A stretch of 11,933 bases of DNA from Prevotella sp. UBA746 (GTDB taxonomy: Bacteria > Bacteroidota > Bacteroidia > Bacteroidales > Bacteroidaceae): contig DBKQ01000054.1 in the NCBI GenBank assembly GCA_002298545.1, positions 1 to 11,933 of the forward strand, written 5' to 3'. Shown in pieces: positions 1 through 6,970 of this stretch (its first letter is position 1; every line of letters begins with the position of its first letter). The position numbers were made by a program, and so were the translations under genes. A model generated the notes under the pieces. That model saw nothing but the letters and a program-made list of their open reading frames with translations, was not told the DNA's origin and searched no databases.

Positions 1-8
1 ATTTGCAT

Positions 9-16
9 TATCTTTG
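9..16 (+). promoter_or_regulatory. Bacteroidetes -7 promoter element (TATCTTTG) for the YjbQ gene
   Basis: TATCTTTG matches the TAnnTTTG -7 consensus of the primary sigma factor of Bacteroidetes and lies 42 nt before the start codon at 59. The partner -33 TTG would fall before the window start, so only half of the promoter is visible. Confidence 0.55.
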
Positions 17-58
17 CATAAGGAAAATATATAATTAAAGAAAGGAATATCCGCCAAT

Positions 59-472
59 ATGATACAACAAACAGAATTCAAACTCTCTGCCAAAAGCAGG
101 GGCTGCCACTTGATTACCAACGAGATTCTAAGCAATCTGCCACGCCCTCTGCCTAAAGTCGGAATGCTTAACCTCTTTGTTAAACACACTTCTTGTGCAC
201 TCTCCATCAACGAAAATGCTGACCCTGACGTGAGAGCGGACATGGAGAAGATTATGAACCATATCGTGAAGGAAAACGAACCTTATTACGACCATGTGCT
301 TGAAGGTGCCGACGATATGCCTGCACATGCAAAGTGTTCGCTCTTCGGCGTGAGCATAACTATACCTATAACTGACGGAAGGCTGAACCTTGGCACTTGG
401 CAGGGAATATACCTGTGTGAATTCCGCAACTACGGCGGACAGCGCAAAATCATTGCAACAATTTATGGATAA
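59..472 (+). CDS. yjbQ: YjbQ family protein (UPF0047, secondary thiamine-phosphate synthase)
   Basis: This is a full-length 137-residue member of the small YjbQ/UPF0047 family. The family signature is present throughout: HTSCALSINENADPD at residues 43-57, YYDHVLEGADDMPAH at 76-90, and ITDGRLNLGTWQGIYLCEFR at 104-123. Members are small soluble trimers; the E. coli protein has weak thiamine-phosphate synthase activity when overproduced, and the true physiological role is not settled. The conserved His and Asp residues of these motifs are all there, so the protein should be functional. The ATG at 59 fits the family start; a purine-rich AAAGGAA lies a little far upstream (about 13 nt), as is common in Bacteroidetes. 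It appears to be a single-gene unit: the next gene has its own promoter. Family assignment is firm, while the biochemical role is taken from the family. Confidence 0.92.
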   Translation: MIQQTEFKLSAKSRGCHLITNEILSNLPRPLPKVGMLNLFVKHTSCALSINENADPDVRADMEKIMNHIVKENEPYYDHVLEGADDMPAHAKCSLFGVSITIPITDGRLNLGTWQGIYLCEFRNYGGQRKIIATIYG

Positions 473-504
473 GCTAAGGATTAACCTACATTAACTTAGA
501 CTTG

Positions 505-536
505 TTTGTTTCTTTCCGCACTATTGGTTACTTTTG
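505..536 (+). promoter_or_regulatory. Bacteroidetes promoter TTTG-N20-TACTTTTG for the hxlR-type/nitroreductase operon
   Basis: TTTG at 505-508 is followed after 20 nt by TACTTTTG at 529-536, a good match to the TTTG / TAnnTTTG promoter of Bacteroidetes at the right spacing. It lies 33 nt upstream of the regulator start at 569. HxlR regulators often control their own operon, so an operator overlapping or just downstream of this site would be expected, but I could not pick out a convincing palindrome. Confidence 0.65.
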
Positions 537-568
537 TAGCCTAATATTGATTATAAAGCATTTAGAGA

Positions 569-934
569 ATGACCAAAGCTATAAAGGAAACGGTATTCAC
601 CGACTGCCCGATACGCAACGTGCTGGCAAGGATATGCGACAAATGGTCGCTGCTCGTGATGTATACGCTAAACCGAAACGAAAAGGAACCGATGCGTTTC
701 AACGAACTGCGAAGGCTCATCCCCGACATCTCGCAAAAGATGCTGACCAGTACGCTGCGCACATTGGAAACCGACGGATACGTAAGCCGACAGGTATATG
801 CCGAAGTGCCGCCAAGAGTGGAATACAGACTGACGGAGCGCAGCATGTCGCTCATCCCCATAACAAACGCCCTTATCGGCTGGGCTTCGGATAATATGGC
901 TGACATTATCAACGACAGGAACAAAAACAAATAG
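569..934 (+). CDS. HxlR-family winged-helix transcriptional regulator
   Basis: This 121-residue protein has the usual HxlR length and layout. It opens with the family hallmark CPIRNVLARICDKWS at residues 13-27 and continues with a winged helix: RFNELRRLIPDISQKMLTSTL (about 43-63) is the recognition region and DGYVSR plus PPRVEYRLTE (about 69-90) form the wing. The N-terminal cysteine (Cys13) is the position used for redox or electrophile sensing in characterised relatives such as YodB, so a thiol-based sensing role is plausible but not shown. The next gene, a nitroreductase, starts 11 nt after the stop with its AGGAG (933-937) overlapping this gene's TAG. That makes a two-gene operon in which the regulator most likely controls the flavoenzyme and itself. 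Family call is firm; the inducing signal is unknown. Confidence 0.92.
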   Translation: MTKAIKETVFTDCPIRNVLARICDKWSLLVMYTLNRNEKEPMRFNELRRLIPDISQKMLTSTLRTLETDGYVSRQVYAEVPPRVEYRLTERSMSLIPITNALIGWASDNMADIINDRNKNK

Positions 935-945
935 GAGATATTATT

Positions 946-1470
946 ATGAACGAGACACTGAAGACTCTTGAAACAAGAAGGAGCGTGCGCGGTTTCGACC
1001 CGGAACGCATGCCGAGTGATGAACTTATCAACGAGATTGTGAAGGCTGGCGAATATGCACCTACGGGCATGGGGATGCAGTCGCCAAGGATTATTGTGGT
1101 AACGAACAAGACGGTGCGCGACCGTTTGTCGAAGCTTAATGCCGAGGTGATGGGAACTACGTCTGACCCTTTCTATGGGGCACCTGTTATATTGATAGTC
1201 GTTGCCGACAAAACCCGTCCCACTTACATATACGATGGTTCTCTCGTTATGGGCAATCTGATGAATGCCGCACATGCCGTGGGACTGGGCAGCTGCTGGA
1301 TTCACCGTGCCAAAGAGATTTTCTCGTCTGCCGAAGGCAAGGCGATGCTCAAACAGTGGGGTATCGAGGGTGACTACGAGGGCATCGGTCATGTTGCCCT
1401 TGGATACGCTCTGAAGGAGCCTGCAGAAGCAAAGCCTCGCAAGGAAGATTATACGGTGTGGGTGAGATGA
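946..1470 (+). CDS. Nitroreductase family protein (FMN-dependent NAD(P)H oxidoreductase)
   Basis: This 174-residue protein matches the short single-domain nitroreductases. Visible FMN-site elements are TRRSVRGF (about residues 10-17) and APTGMGMQSPRIIVV (about 38-52). Further family segments are YGAPVILIVVAD (about 77-88), GSLVMGNLMNAAHAVGLGSCWI (about 97-118) and, near the C-terminus, a GHVALGYA strand (148-155). Such enzymes are FMN-bound homodimers that reduce nitro compounds, quinones or other electron-poor molecules with NAD(P)H; the natural substrate cannot be read from sequence. A strong Shine-Dalgarno AGGAG (933-937) sits 8 nt before the ATG and supports this start. It is cotranscribed with the HxlR-type regulator upstream, a common arrangement for electrophile or oxidant response, and transcription should stop at the hairpin at 1535-1592. 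Confidence 0.92.
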   Translation: MNETLKTLETRRSVRGFDPERMPSDELINEIVKAGEYAPTGMGMQSPRIIVVTNKTVRDRLSKLNAEVMGTTSDPFYGAPVILIVVADKTRPTYIYDGSLVMGNLMNAAHAVGLGSCWIHRAKEIFSSAEGKAMLKQWGIEGDYEGIGHVALGYALKEPAEAKPRKEDYTVWVR

Positions 1471-1534
1471 TAGTTTGAGTATACTAAAAAAGATACTATT
1501 TACTGCCAGTGCAGTTTTTAATATTATCAAAATC

Positions 1535-1592
1535 CCTTACTGAAAACGAAAATGACTTAACCTCATTTCTTTTTCAGTAAGGAATTTTTTTT
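1535..1592 (+). terminator. Strong Rho-independent terminator after the nitroreductase
   Basis: CCTTACTGAAAA (1535-1546) is perfectly complementary to TTTTCAGTAAGG (1571-1582). An additional inner pairing AAATGA/TCATTT is possible, and a run of eight T follows (1585-1592). The outer stem is 12 bp. It lies 64 nt after the nitroreductase stop and closes the regulator/nitroreductase operon. Confidence 0.9.
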
Positions 1593-1724
1593 CATTTGTC
1601 CATTAGTTTTCTTTTGCCATACTGTCACCATCACCATAAAATATACCTTATAAAAACAGCAACAGTGGTCAAATTCCATATTCCCAACAGGTTGAAAACA
1701 TAAAGTCATGCAAAAGATTCTTTA

Positions 1725-1809
1725 TTTCAAACTTAGAAATAATAATTTCAAACTTGGAAATAATAATTTCAAACTTGGAAATAATAATTTCAAACTTGGA
1801 AATAACTTA
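1725..1809. repeat. Tandem array of four 21-bp repeats in a 600-nt intergenic region
   Basis: Four head-to-tail copies start at 1725, 1746, 1767 and 1788. The last is one base longer, and a partial fifth copy (TTTCAAATG) starts at 1810. Each unit carries TTTCAAACTTGGAAA followed by six A/T bases; the first copy differs by one base (AG for GG). TTTC and GAAA at the core ends form a short dyad. The period of 21 bp is two helical turns, so all copies face the same side of the DNA. A 64-codon reading frame crosses the array (1708-1902), giving a seven-residue NNNFKLG repeat, but this looks accidental. The rest of the intergenic stretch 1593-1885 shows no gene or RNA that I recognise; it is A/T-rich. 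The array ends about 75 nt before the carbonic anhydrase promoter, so it may be a protein-binding array, or simply a slippage-prone minisatellite. Confidence 0.9.
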
Positions 1810-1885
1810 TTTCAAATGAACATACAGGAACTGTCGTGTGGCATATATAGAAAAAATCCAAAGTACATTATTTATTGTATATCGC

Positions 1886-1916
1886 TTGTCTTATACCAAT
1901 AAAACAACTATCTTTG
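1886..1916 (+). promoter_or_regulatory. Bacteroidetes promoter TTG-N20-TATCTTTG for the carbonic anhydrase
   Basis: TTG at 1886-1888 and TATCTTTG at 1909-1916 are 20 nt apart, a good match to the Bacteroidetes primary promoter. Transcription would begin near 1923, leaving an unusually long leader of about 160 nt before the carbonic anhydrase start at 2084. Confidence 0.65.
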
Positions 1917-2036
1917 CAAAAAGATAAAACCATATTTGATTATGACTGACAGCGAAGAGAGAAGACTGCCGATCGAACTTCAATAGTTTAAGGAGATAAG
2001 ACGGAACAACATGGTTGGCATATAGCTTCCATAACC

Positions 2037-2087
2037 ATGAGGTTCGCCTGGCTTTCTACAAAACGGAAGAATAATTTTTTATTATGA
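2037..2087 (+). CDS. Possible 16-residue leader ORF overlapping the carbonic anhydrase start
   Basis: An ATG at 2037 opens a 16-codon frame (MRFAWLSTKRKNNFLL) whose TGA overlaps the ATG of the carbonic anhydrase in an ATGA arrangement (2084-2087). This is typical of translational coupling. Two more short frames precede it in the same leader: 1942-1986 (14 residues, MTDSEERRLPIELQ) and 2011-2025 (4 residues), the latter preceded by AAGGAG at 1990-1995. There is no database-recognisable family and no clear ribosome binding site for the 2037 frame, so it could be chance. Confidence 0.25.
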   Translation: MRFAWLSTKRKNNFLL

Positions 2088-2629
2088 TTATAGAAGAGAT
2101 TATCAGATACAACAAAGAATTTGTTGAGAACAAAGGGTTTGAGAAATTTCTCACGAGCAAATACCCCGACAAGAAGCTTGCCATCCTCTCGTGTATGGAC
2201 ACAAGACTGACGGAGCTGCTGCCGGCCGCACTGGGCATCAAAAACGGCGACGCAAAACTGATAAAGAATGCCGGCGGACTGGTTATCAGTCCGTTTGACT
2301 CGGCGATGCGAAGTATTCTCGTGGCTATATATGAACTGCACGTTGAGGAGATTATGGTCGTGGCACACTCCAACTGCGGGGCTTGCCACATGAACGGCAG
2401 GGAGATGAAAAGGGCTATGGTGGAGCGAGGCATCCGACAGGACGTTATCGACACCGTGGCAAAATGCGGCATCGATCTCGACCACTGGCTTGAGGGGTTC
2501 CACGACACGGAAGACTCCGTAAGGAACACGGTGGACGTGATAAAGAATCATCCGCTCGTGCCGGCAGACATCAATGTCCACGGATATATCATCGACTCGG
2601 AAACAGGACTGCTTGAGGAAGTTAAGTAA
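2084..2629 (+). CDS. Beta-class carbonic anhydrase
   Basis: This 181-residue enzyme would interconvert CO2 and bicarbonate in the cytoplasm. The zinc site of beta carbonic anhydrases is complete: Cys37-x-Asp39-x-Arg41 in SCMDTR, and His95-x-x-Cys98 in HSNCG. KNAGG at 61-65 and the C-terminal VHGYIIDSETGLLEEV are also family signatures. The short length and the SCMDTRL/AHSNCGAC pattern are closer to the compact archaeal/Gram-positive-like (Cab-type) clade than to E. coli Can or CynT. The start ATG overlaps the stop of a small leader frame (ATGA at 2084-2087) and has no strong Shine-Dalgarno. It is preceded by its own promoter (1886-1916), and no other carbon or nitrogen metabolism gene is adjacent, so a general bicarbonate-supply role is inferred. 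Confidence 0.93.
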   Translation: MIIEEIIRYNKEFVENKGFEKFLTSKYPDKKLAILSCMDTRLTELLPAALGIKNGDAKLIKNAGGLVISPFDSAMRSILVAIYELHVEEIMVVAHSNCGACHMNGREMKRAMVERGIRQDVIDTVAKCGIDLDHWLEGFHDTEDSVRNTVDVIKNHPLVPADINVHGYIIDSETGLLEEVK

Positions 2630-2664
2630 ATTTATATTATTCACTAAATAATACTTTAAAATAT

Positions 2665-2672
2665 TATCTTTA
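2665..2672 (+). promoter_or_regulatory. Possible -7 element (TATCTTTA) upstream of the acetyltransferase
   Basis: TATCTTTA differs from the TAnnTTTG consensus only in the last base and lies 28 nt before the start at 2701, inside a very A/T-rich spacer. No clear -33 TTG is found at the right distance, so this is a weak call. If real, it may drive the acetyltransferase-RavA-ViaA run. Confidence 0.3.
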
Positions 2673-2700
2673 TATAGACGTTTTAAAGAATTAAAATAAT

Positions 2701-3198
2701 ATGAACAGCTATTTTATCCGGCAAGCAGAAGTAACAGACTTGCCCACCATAATGCAACTTGTGACTTCAGCCAAATCTATCATGCGGCAAAACGGCAATA
2801 AGAACCAATGGAACGATGGCTACCCCTCTGAGAATATCATCATGGAGGATATAAAAAGCGGCAGTTGTCAGATTATTATTCACGGTAACATAACCGTGGG
2901 TTCTTTTGTATTTAAAGCCGGACCAGACCCGACATACAGCAACATTTACGATGGACAATGGCTTAACGACAATCCATATCATGTTATCCACAGAATAACA
3001 AGTCGTGAGGATGCCCACGGTATATTCAAAGATATGCTTAACTATTGCTTTAATATATCACACAACATACGTATTGATACACACAAGGACAACACCATCA
3101 TGCAGCATCTGCTTGAGAAAAACGGTTTCAAATATTGTGGCATCATACACATCGCTAACGGTGATGAAAGAATGGCTTATCAAAAGACGACAAACTGA
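2701..3198 (+). CDS. GNAT-like N-acetyltransferase
   Basis: This 165-residue single-domain protein resembles GNAT acetyltransferases, which move an acetyl group from acetyl-CoA to an amine. The N-terminus IRQAEVTDLPTIMQLV (residues 6-21) is the usual first strand and helix. GNITVGSFVF (about 62-71) is the beta-strand pair. IRIDTHKDNTIMQHLLEKNGF (about 123-143), followed by YCGIIH, is the classic motif B end of the fold. The CoA-binding R/Q-x-x-G-x-G/A loop is not canonical here: the corresponding stretch, about HRITSREDAHGIFKDML (96-112), lacks the G-x-G, so CoA binding may be altered. The substrate is unknown. Its stop is only 36 nt before the RavA start, so it may be cotranscribed with the RavA-ViaA pair, though a functional link is not evident. 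Confidence 0.8.
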   Translation: MNSYFIRQAEVTDLPTIMQLVTSAKSIMRQNGNKNQWNDGYPSENIIMEDIKSGSCQIIIHGNITVGSFVFKAGPDPTYSNIYDGQWLNDNPYHVIHRITSREDAHGIFKDMLNYCFNISHNIRIDTHKDNTIMQHLLEKNGFKYCGIIHIANGDERMAYQKTTN

Positions 3199-3234
3199 CA
3201 GTAGCAGGAAAAGGAGAAACAAAAATTATATGTG

Positions 3235-4764
3235 ATGAAACAACGCATACAGTCTCTTCTCGCAGAAATGAACCGCGGGATATATGAAAAGGAAACGGAA
3301 ATAAGCTTGTCGCTTCTGGCTGCACTTGCCGGAGAGAGCATTATCTTGTTGGGACCGCCGGGAGTGGCTAAGTCGATGGTGGCGCGCCGACTGAAGGAGG
3401 CGTTCCATGGGGCTCGTTCGTTTGAATATCTGATGTCGAGGTTTTCTACTCCCGACGAGATTTTCGGTCCGGTGAGCATCAGTCGGCTGAAGAGTTCCGA
3501 CGCCTATGTACGCTCCACCGACGGATATTTGCCTACAGCCGACGTGGTGTTCCTCGACGAGATTTGGAAGGCAGGACCGGCTATTCAGAATACTCTCTTG
3601 ACTGTTATCAACGAAAAGCTCTTCCGCAACGGAAACATCGAGATGCATCTGCCACTGAAACTTCTTGTGGCAGCAAGCAACGAACTGCCGGCTCAGGGCG
3701 AAGGACTGGAGGCTCTGTGGGACCGCTTTATTATCCGGCTGGAATGTAAGAACATACGGAAAGAAAGCAACTTCGACCAGATGCTGCTTGCTTCCGACGA
3801 CGGCACAGGAGTTGATATTGACAAATCGCTGAAGATTACAGAAGAGGAATACAAGGAATGGACGGAAAAGATTGGAGAGGTGGAGATTTCTGCCGACGTT
3901 CTTGAAACTATCCACAAAATACGCCGCTCCATAAGGGCGGTGGCTATCAGCGGCACTAACGAGCGGAGGGACGTATACGTGAGCGACCGACGGTGGAAGA
4001 ATATCGTAAAGCTTCTGCGCACCTCGGCTTTTATGCACGACCGAAATAAGGTTGCCTTGTCGGATATCTTCCCTATATACAACTGCCTTTGGCAGGAGCC
4101 GGAAGAGCGCGACGGCATACGGAGCATTATTGTCGGGGCTATCTTCTCTAAAGTGAAGGAGACTCTCGGAAAGATGCAGCAGGATTTGAAGGAAGATATC
4201 AGACTTCACCGTGCGGCTTCGGCACAGAAGCGGGTGTCGAGCCGACAACTGAAAAGGGATGCCGACAAGAAGCTTTACAACAAGTTTTATTATAAGCTAT
4301 TGGGATGCAGCGCGGAAAACACATACATCTTTGCACAAGACTACCAGCAGTTGCCACCCTATGGCAAGGATGCCCAACAGGGTGTGTTGTATAATGACAA
4401 GCGGAATCCTTCGGTTGTCGTTATACGCAGCTACGACGGTTCTATGGCTGCCCCAATAGGCAGTAGGCCCGTGGCTCTCGCAAGGGACGACAGGTATGTT
4501 TATATCGACGGAGTGAGGATTGAAGTGGAACCGATTGCCGAAGGCGACAGCATGCAGCTACCGTTTGCCGACGTTACCGACTCAGGAAGGGACTACTCTA
4601 CGGAGATAGAGAGTATTGCAGATTATATATCTAATATAGAAAAGGACATGGCGGAGAATATGTTTATCAGTGAGGATGACAACAAAGAGATTAAGGTTTA
4701 TCTCGCATCGCTGCTTAAAGACATTGCTTTCACCCGTCAAGACATAGAGAAGCTTTATGACTGA
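3235..4764 (+). CDS. ravA: MoxR-family AAA+ ATPase RavA
   Basis: This ATPase of about 509 residues is close in length and sequence pattern to E. coli RavA (498 residues). From the ATG at 3235, Walker A GPPGVAKS is at about residues 40-47, the stretch FEYLMSRFSTPDEIFGP at about 63-79, and Walker B VVFLDEIWKAGPAIQNTLL at about 104-122. Sensor 1 LLVAASNELP follows at about 143-152 and the arginine-finger region LWDRF at about 161-165. YVSDRRWK (about 248) is another RavA hallmark. The C-terminal third is diverged and beta-rich, corresponding in place to the LARA/C-terminal part of RavA. RavA works as a hexameric MoxR chaperone-like ATPase with ViaA, linked in enterobacteria to respiratory complexes and stress. 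A GTG at 3232 is in frame, but the ATG is preferred; AAGGAG (3211-3216) is rather distant. The last 8 nt overlap viaA, which implies coupled translation. Confidence 0.92.
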   Translation: MKQRIQSLLAEMNRGIYEKETEISLSLLAALAGESIILLGPPGVAKSMVARRLKEAFHGARSFEYLMSRFSTPDEIFGPVSISRLKSSDAYVRSTDGYLPTADVVFLDEIWKAGPAIQNTLLTVINEKLFRNGNIEMHLPLKLLVAASNELPAQGEGLEALWDRFIIRLECKNIRKESNFDQMLLASDDGTGVDIDKSLKITEEEYKEWTEKIGEVEISADVLETIHKIRRSIRAVAISGTNERRDVYVSDRRWKNIVKLLRTSAFMHDRNKVALSDIFPIYNCLWQEPEERDGIRSIIVGAIFSKVKETLGKMQQDLKEDIRLHRAASAQKRVSSRQLKRDADKKLYNKFYYKLLGCSAENTYIFAQDYQQLPPYGKDAQQGVLYNDKRNPSVVVIRSYDGSMAAPIGSRPVALARDDRYVYIDGVRIEVEPIAEGDSMQLPFADVTDSGRDYSTEIESIADYISNIEKDMAENMFISEDDNKEIKVYLASLLKDIAFTRQDIEKLYD

Positions 4765-6340
4765 TTTTCTGCATGCCCACGAATATTGGAAGAATCAGAC
4801 TTCCAGTAGTCAGACAATGAATCTGCCCCGATATCTCAAAATGCTCGAGATTTTTGTGGAAACGGGAGAGATTGCCGGCAGGGGCGTGGCATGGGCTGAA
4901 GATGAACCATGGAAGGAATATTCTGATCCTCTGCTGCAGTATCTCGTCAGACTGATGAGCGATGCCAAGACTAAAGCGATAGTATTGGGCGACCGCTTGT
5001 GCGGCAAGATTTTCTTTACCACCGTGGGACGGTTTATTGCCGACTGCGTGCACTACCAGCAGTTTCTTTCGCAGCGCCAATGGACTGAGCGTAACCGCAT
5101 GAGCGAAGTTCTGCAATGGAGCGCACAAAGGCGAACGGAGCAACAGGCATGGCAGTCGCTTCTTGCTGAAATCGGCGAGAAACACGAGAACAATGGTTTC
5201 GACCGTGAATTCTTTGAGCGGCGTTTCGGCGAAGGGAAGTCTGAGGATATGGAAAGCTGGGAGAAAATGGTGGCTGACTGGAGCAAGGCTGCCGACGAAC
5301 AGCAACGTAAGGAATCGGCTAAGCATGTTTCATCGAGCGGAAATCATCTGGAAAGGACTCTCCCCATGCTTCTCGACAATGCACATAAATATGTTGAAAA
5401 GGAGAAGGTCGCGCCAGAGAAGGCTGTGCAGGCTTGGCAGATGATGGACGGCAGATGGACGGAAACGGAATTTGAACGCAACCTCACTCTCGTCAGACTT
5501 CAAGACCGCTATCCGCAGATTGAGGAGGTGGTGAAAAAGATGGGGCGTGTGGCCGACAGCAACGGCAGCGACAGGCTTACCGCCACTTCGGGAAGGGGAC
5601 AGAAGATTGAACATTCCTCGGGTAGCGACATAGAGGGCATCACCATCGGCAACGACCTCAACGCCTTGCTTCCCTCTGAGGCGGCTCTTTATATGGACGA
5701 CGAACTGGAGGATGCTTTCTTGTATAAATTCGTTAGAAGACGCTTGCAGACTTTCCGCTACAAATCGAATATGTCGAAACCTTCGCGTCATCTCAGTTTT
5801 CAGTCGGCAGCAAGAAAGGGACCGATGATTGTTTGCGTGGACACGTCGGCAAGTATGTATGGTGTGCCGCAGCGCATCGTAAAATCAATGCTCTCGCTTC
5901 TTGAAGAGATGGCGGAACGGCTATGCCGCGACTGTTTTCTGATTGACTTTTCTGTAAGCGTGCGCGCCATCGACCTTATGCAGCGGCGAAAGAAACATCT
6001 GTATGAGTCTATCGGACTGAAAGAGAATGAGTATGAGTTTGAGCGTGGGGAATTGCCGTTTATCGGTGGCGGAACGAGTGCCGTAAATATGATGAACCTG
6101 ATGTTTCGGATGCTCGACAACAACGGCAACCGTTACGTCAATGCCGATGTCCTGTGGGTGTCGGATTTTCTTATCCCCTACCCCGACGATTCGTATATCC
6201 GCAGGATGGAGTCGTATCGCAAGACGGGCACCCGTTTTTATGGCATGCGCATCGTGCCCGAAGGGACAAAGCCAACTGAATGGGAACCTAAGTTCGATCA
6301 TATCTATCCTATTACATACAGGCAGCTTAGAAGATATTGA
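4757..6340 (+). CDS. viaA: VWA-domain protein ViaA (RavA partner)
   Basis: This 527-residue protein has a mostly helical N-terminal two-thirds and a C-terminal von Willebrand A domain, as in ViaA. The metal-ion-dependent adhesion site is complete: DTSAS at residues 362-366, Thr440 in GGGTS, and Asp470 in VSDF. The lead-in GPMIVCVDTSAS and the C-terminal FDHIYPITYRQLRRY also fit the ViaA pattern. The N-terminal part contains charged helices with likely coiled-coil segments (about residues 90-230). In E. coli, ViaA stimulates the RavA ATPase and the pair has been tied to NADH dehydrogenase, fumarate reductase and aminoglycoside sensitivity; whether this holds in Bacteroidales is inference. The ATG at 4757 lies inside the last codons of ravA (8-nt overlap), so the two proteins are made in a coupled fashion. 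Confidence 0.92.
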   Translation: MTDFLHAHEYWKNQTSSSQTMNLPRYLKMLEIFVETGEIAGRGVAWAEDEPWKEYSDPLLQYLVRLMSDAKTKAIVLGDRLCGKIFFTTVGRFIADCVHYQQFLSQRQWTERNRMSEVLQWSAQRRTEQQAWQSLLAEIGEKHENNGFDREFFERRFGEGKSEDMESWEKMVADWSKAADEQQRKESAKHVSSSGNHLERTLPMLLDNAHKYVEKEKVAPEKAVQAWQMMDGRWTETEFERNLTLVRLQDRYPQIEEVVKKMGRVADSNGSDRLTATSGRGQKIEHSSGSDIEGITIGNDLNALLPSEAALYMDDELEDAFLYKFVRRRLQTFRYKSNMSKPSRHLSFQSAARKGPMIVCVDTSASMYGVPQRIVKSMLSLLEEMAERLCRDCFLIDFSVSVRAIDLMQRRKKHLYESIGLKENEYEFERGELPFIGGGTSAVNMMNLMFRMLDNNGNRYVNADVLWVSDFLIPYPDDSYIRRMESYRKTGTRFYGMRIVPEGTKPTEWEPKFDHIYPITYRQLRRY

Positions 6341-6384
6341 GTATATAATTTAGCTTCATCCTTCCTATTTTCAAAATAAAGCAT

Positions 6385-6392
6385 TACCTTTG
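6385..6392 (+). promoter_or_regulatory. Bacteroidetes -7 element (TACCTTTG) for the 6422 gene
   Basis: TACCTTTG matches TAnnTTTG and lies 29 nt before the ATG at 6422. It sits in the 81-nt gap after viaA, which has no visible terminator. The -33 position lacks a clear TTG, so promoter strength is uncertain; readthrough from ravA-viaA is also possible. Confidence 0.5.
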
Positions 6393-6421
6393 GGGGGAAA
6401 TTATTAAAATCGAAAAGAAAT

Positions 6422-6970
6422 ATGGACAACAAGAACGATATAAAGAATTTGGAACAGATGTTCCACAACGACCTTCACAAATATCTCCTGTCTATAGGGA
6501 AAGTGGACGAACGACTGCCTGAAGCTCCTGACATTGAGGAACTGTGGCAGAAAATCGGTGAAAGTTATCTGCCCGACGGCATGAGGGAATTCAATGCCTA
6601 CCCCACCGTGTCGCTCGGATGGATGATGTTCGTGGGCATGGCTGTGGCAAAATATTGGGACACGGATTGGGAGCTATACAGTAAAGTGGGCGACCTGTAT
6701 AAATATCTGCGCGACCAGCGCGACTTCGACCACCTCGATGATTATGTTTGCGAGAATGTGCTTCTGCTTTCCTCCTCTGAACACGAAGCCATAACACGCA
6801 TCGTGGGCGAATGTGCCTCGCGCACCTACAGCATGCTTTACCACCAGCATCTTGAACCTGCCACTCCTGAGGCTTTCCAGGCATACGTTTCCGCCCTCCA
6901 TCAGATGTACCTAATGGGCATGTCGATGGAGTTGAAACGATTGGGGTATCATATGACAAAACTGAATTGA
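6422..6970 (+). CDS. Conserved hypothetical protein, probably soluble and helical
   Basis: I do not recognise a named family for this 182-residue protein. It begins with an acidic helical stretch (residues 1-45). It continues with an aromatic-rich core (YPTVSLGWMMFVGMAVAKYWDTDW, residues 60-83) and ends in helices with several Met and Tyr residues (VSALHQMYLMGMSMELKRLGYHMTKLN). There is no signal peptide, and the one hydrophobic patch is short and interrupted, so a cytoplasmic location is likely. Codon use resembles the upstream chromosomal genes, and the reading frame is intact to its TGA at 6968-6970. The decayed mobile element begins right behind that stop, and the last 22 nt are overlapped by the outermost - strand remnant. 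The extreme C-terminus could therefore have been altered by the insertion, although the ending looks natural. The protein is real; its function is unknown. Confidence 0.8.
   Translation: MDNKNDIKNLEQMFHNDLHKYLLSIGKVDERLPEAPDIEELWQKIGESYLPDGMREFNAYPTVSLGWMMFVGMAVAKYWDTDWELYSKVGDLYKYLRDQRDFDHLDDYVCENVLLLSSSEHEAITRIVGECASRTYSMLYHQHLEPATPEAFQAYVSALHQMYLMGMSMELKRLGYHMTKLN

Noticed and set aside
562..1530. Long - strand ORF of 322 codons
   Set aside because: It is antisense to two clearly identified genes (HxlR regulator and nitroreductase) and has no protein family features; it is a shadow frame.
1725..1809. CRISPR array
   Set aside because: The repeats are directly adjacent with no unique spacers, and no cas genes are nearby.
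1708..1902. 64-residue ORF with a seven-residue NNNFKLG repeat
   Set aside because: The frame is a by-product of the 21-bp tandem repeats (a multiple of three). The flanks are low-complexity, and there is no ribosome binding site or recognisable family.
3226..4248. Long - strand ORF of 340 codons
   Set aside because: It is antisense to ravA, whose AAA+ motifs are complete; a shadow frame.
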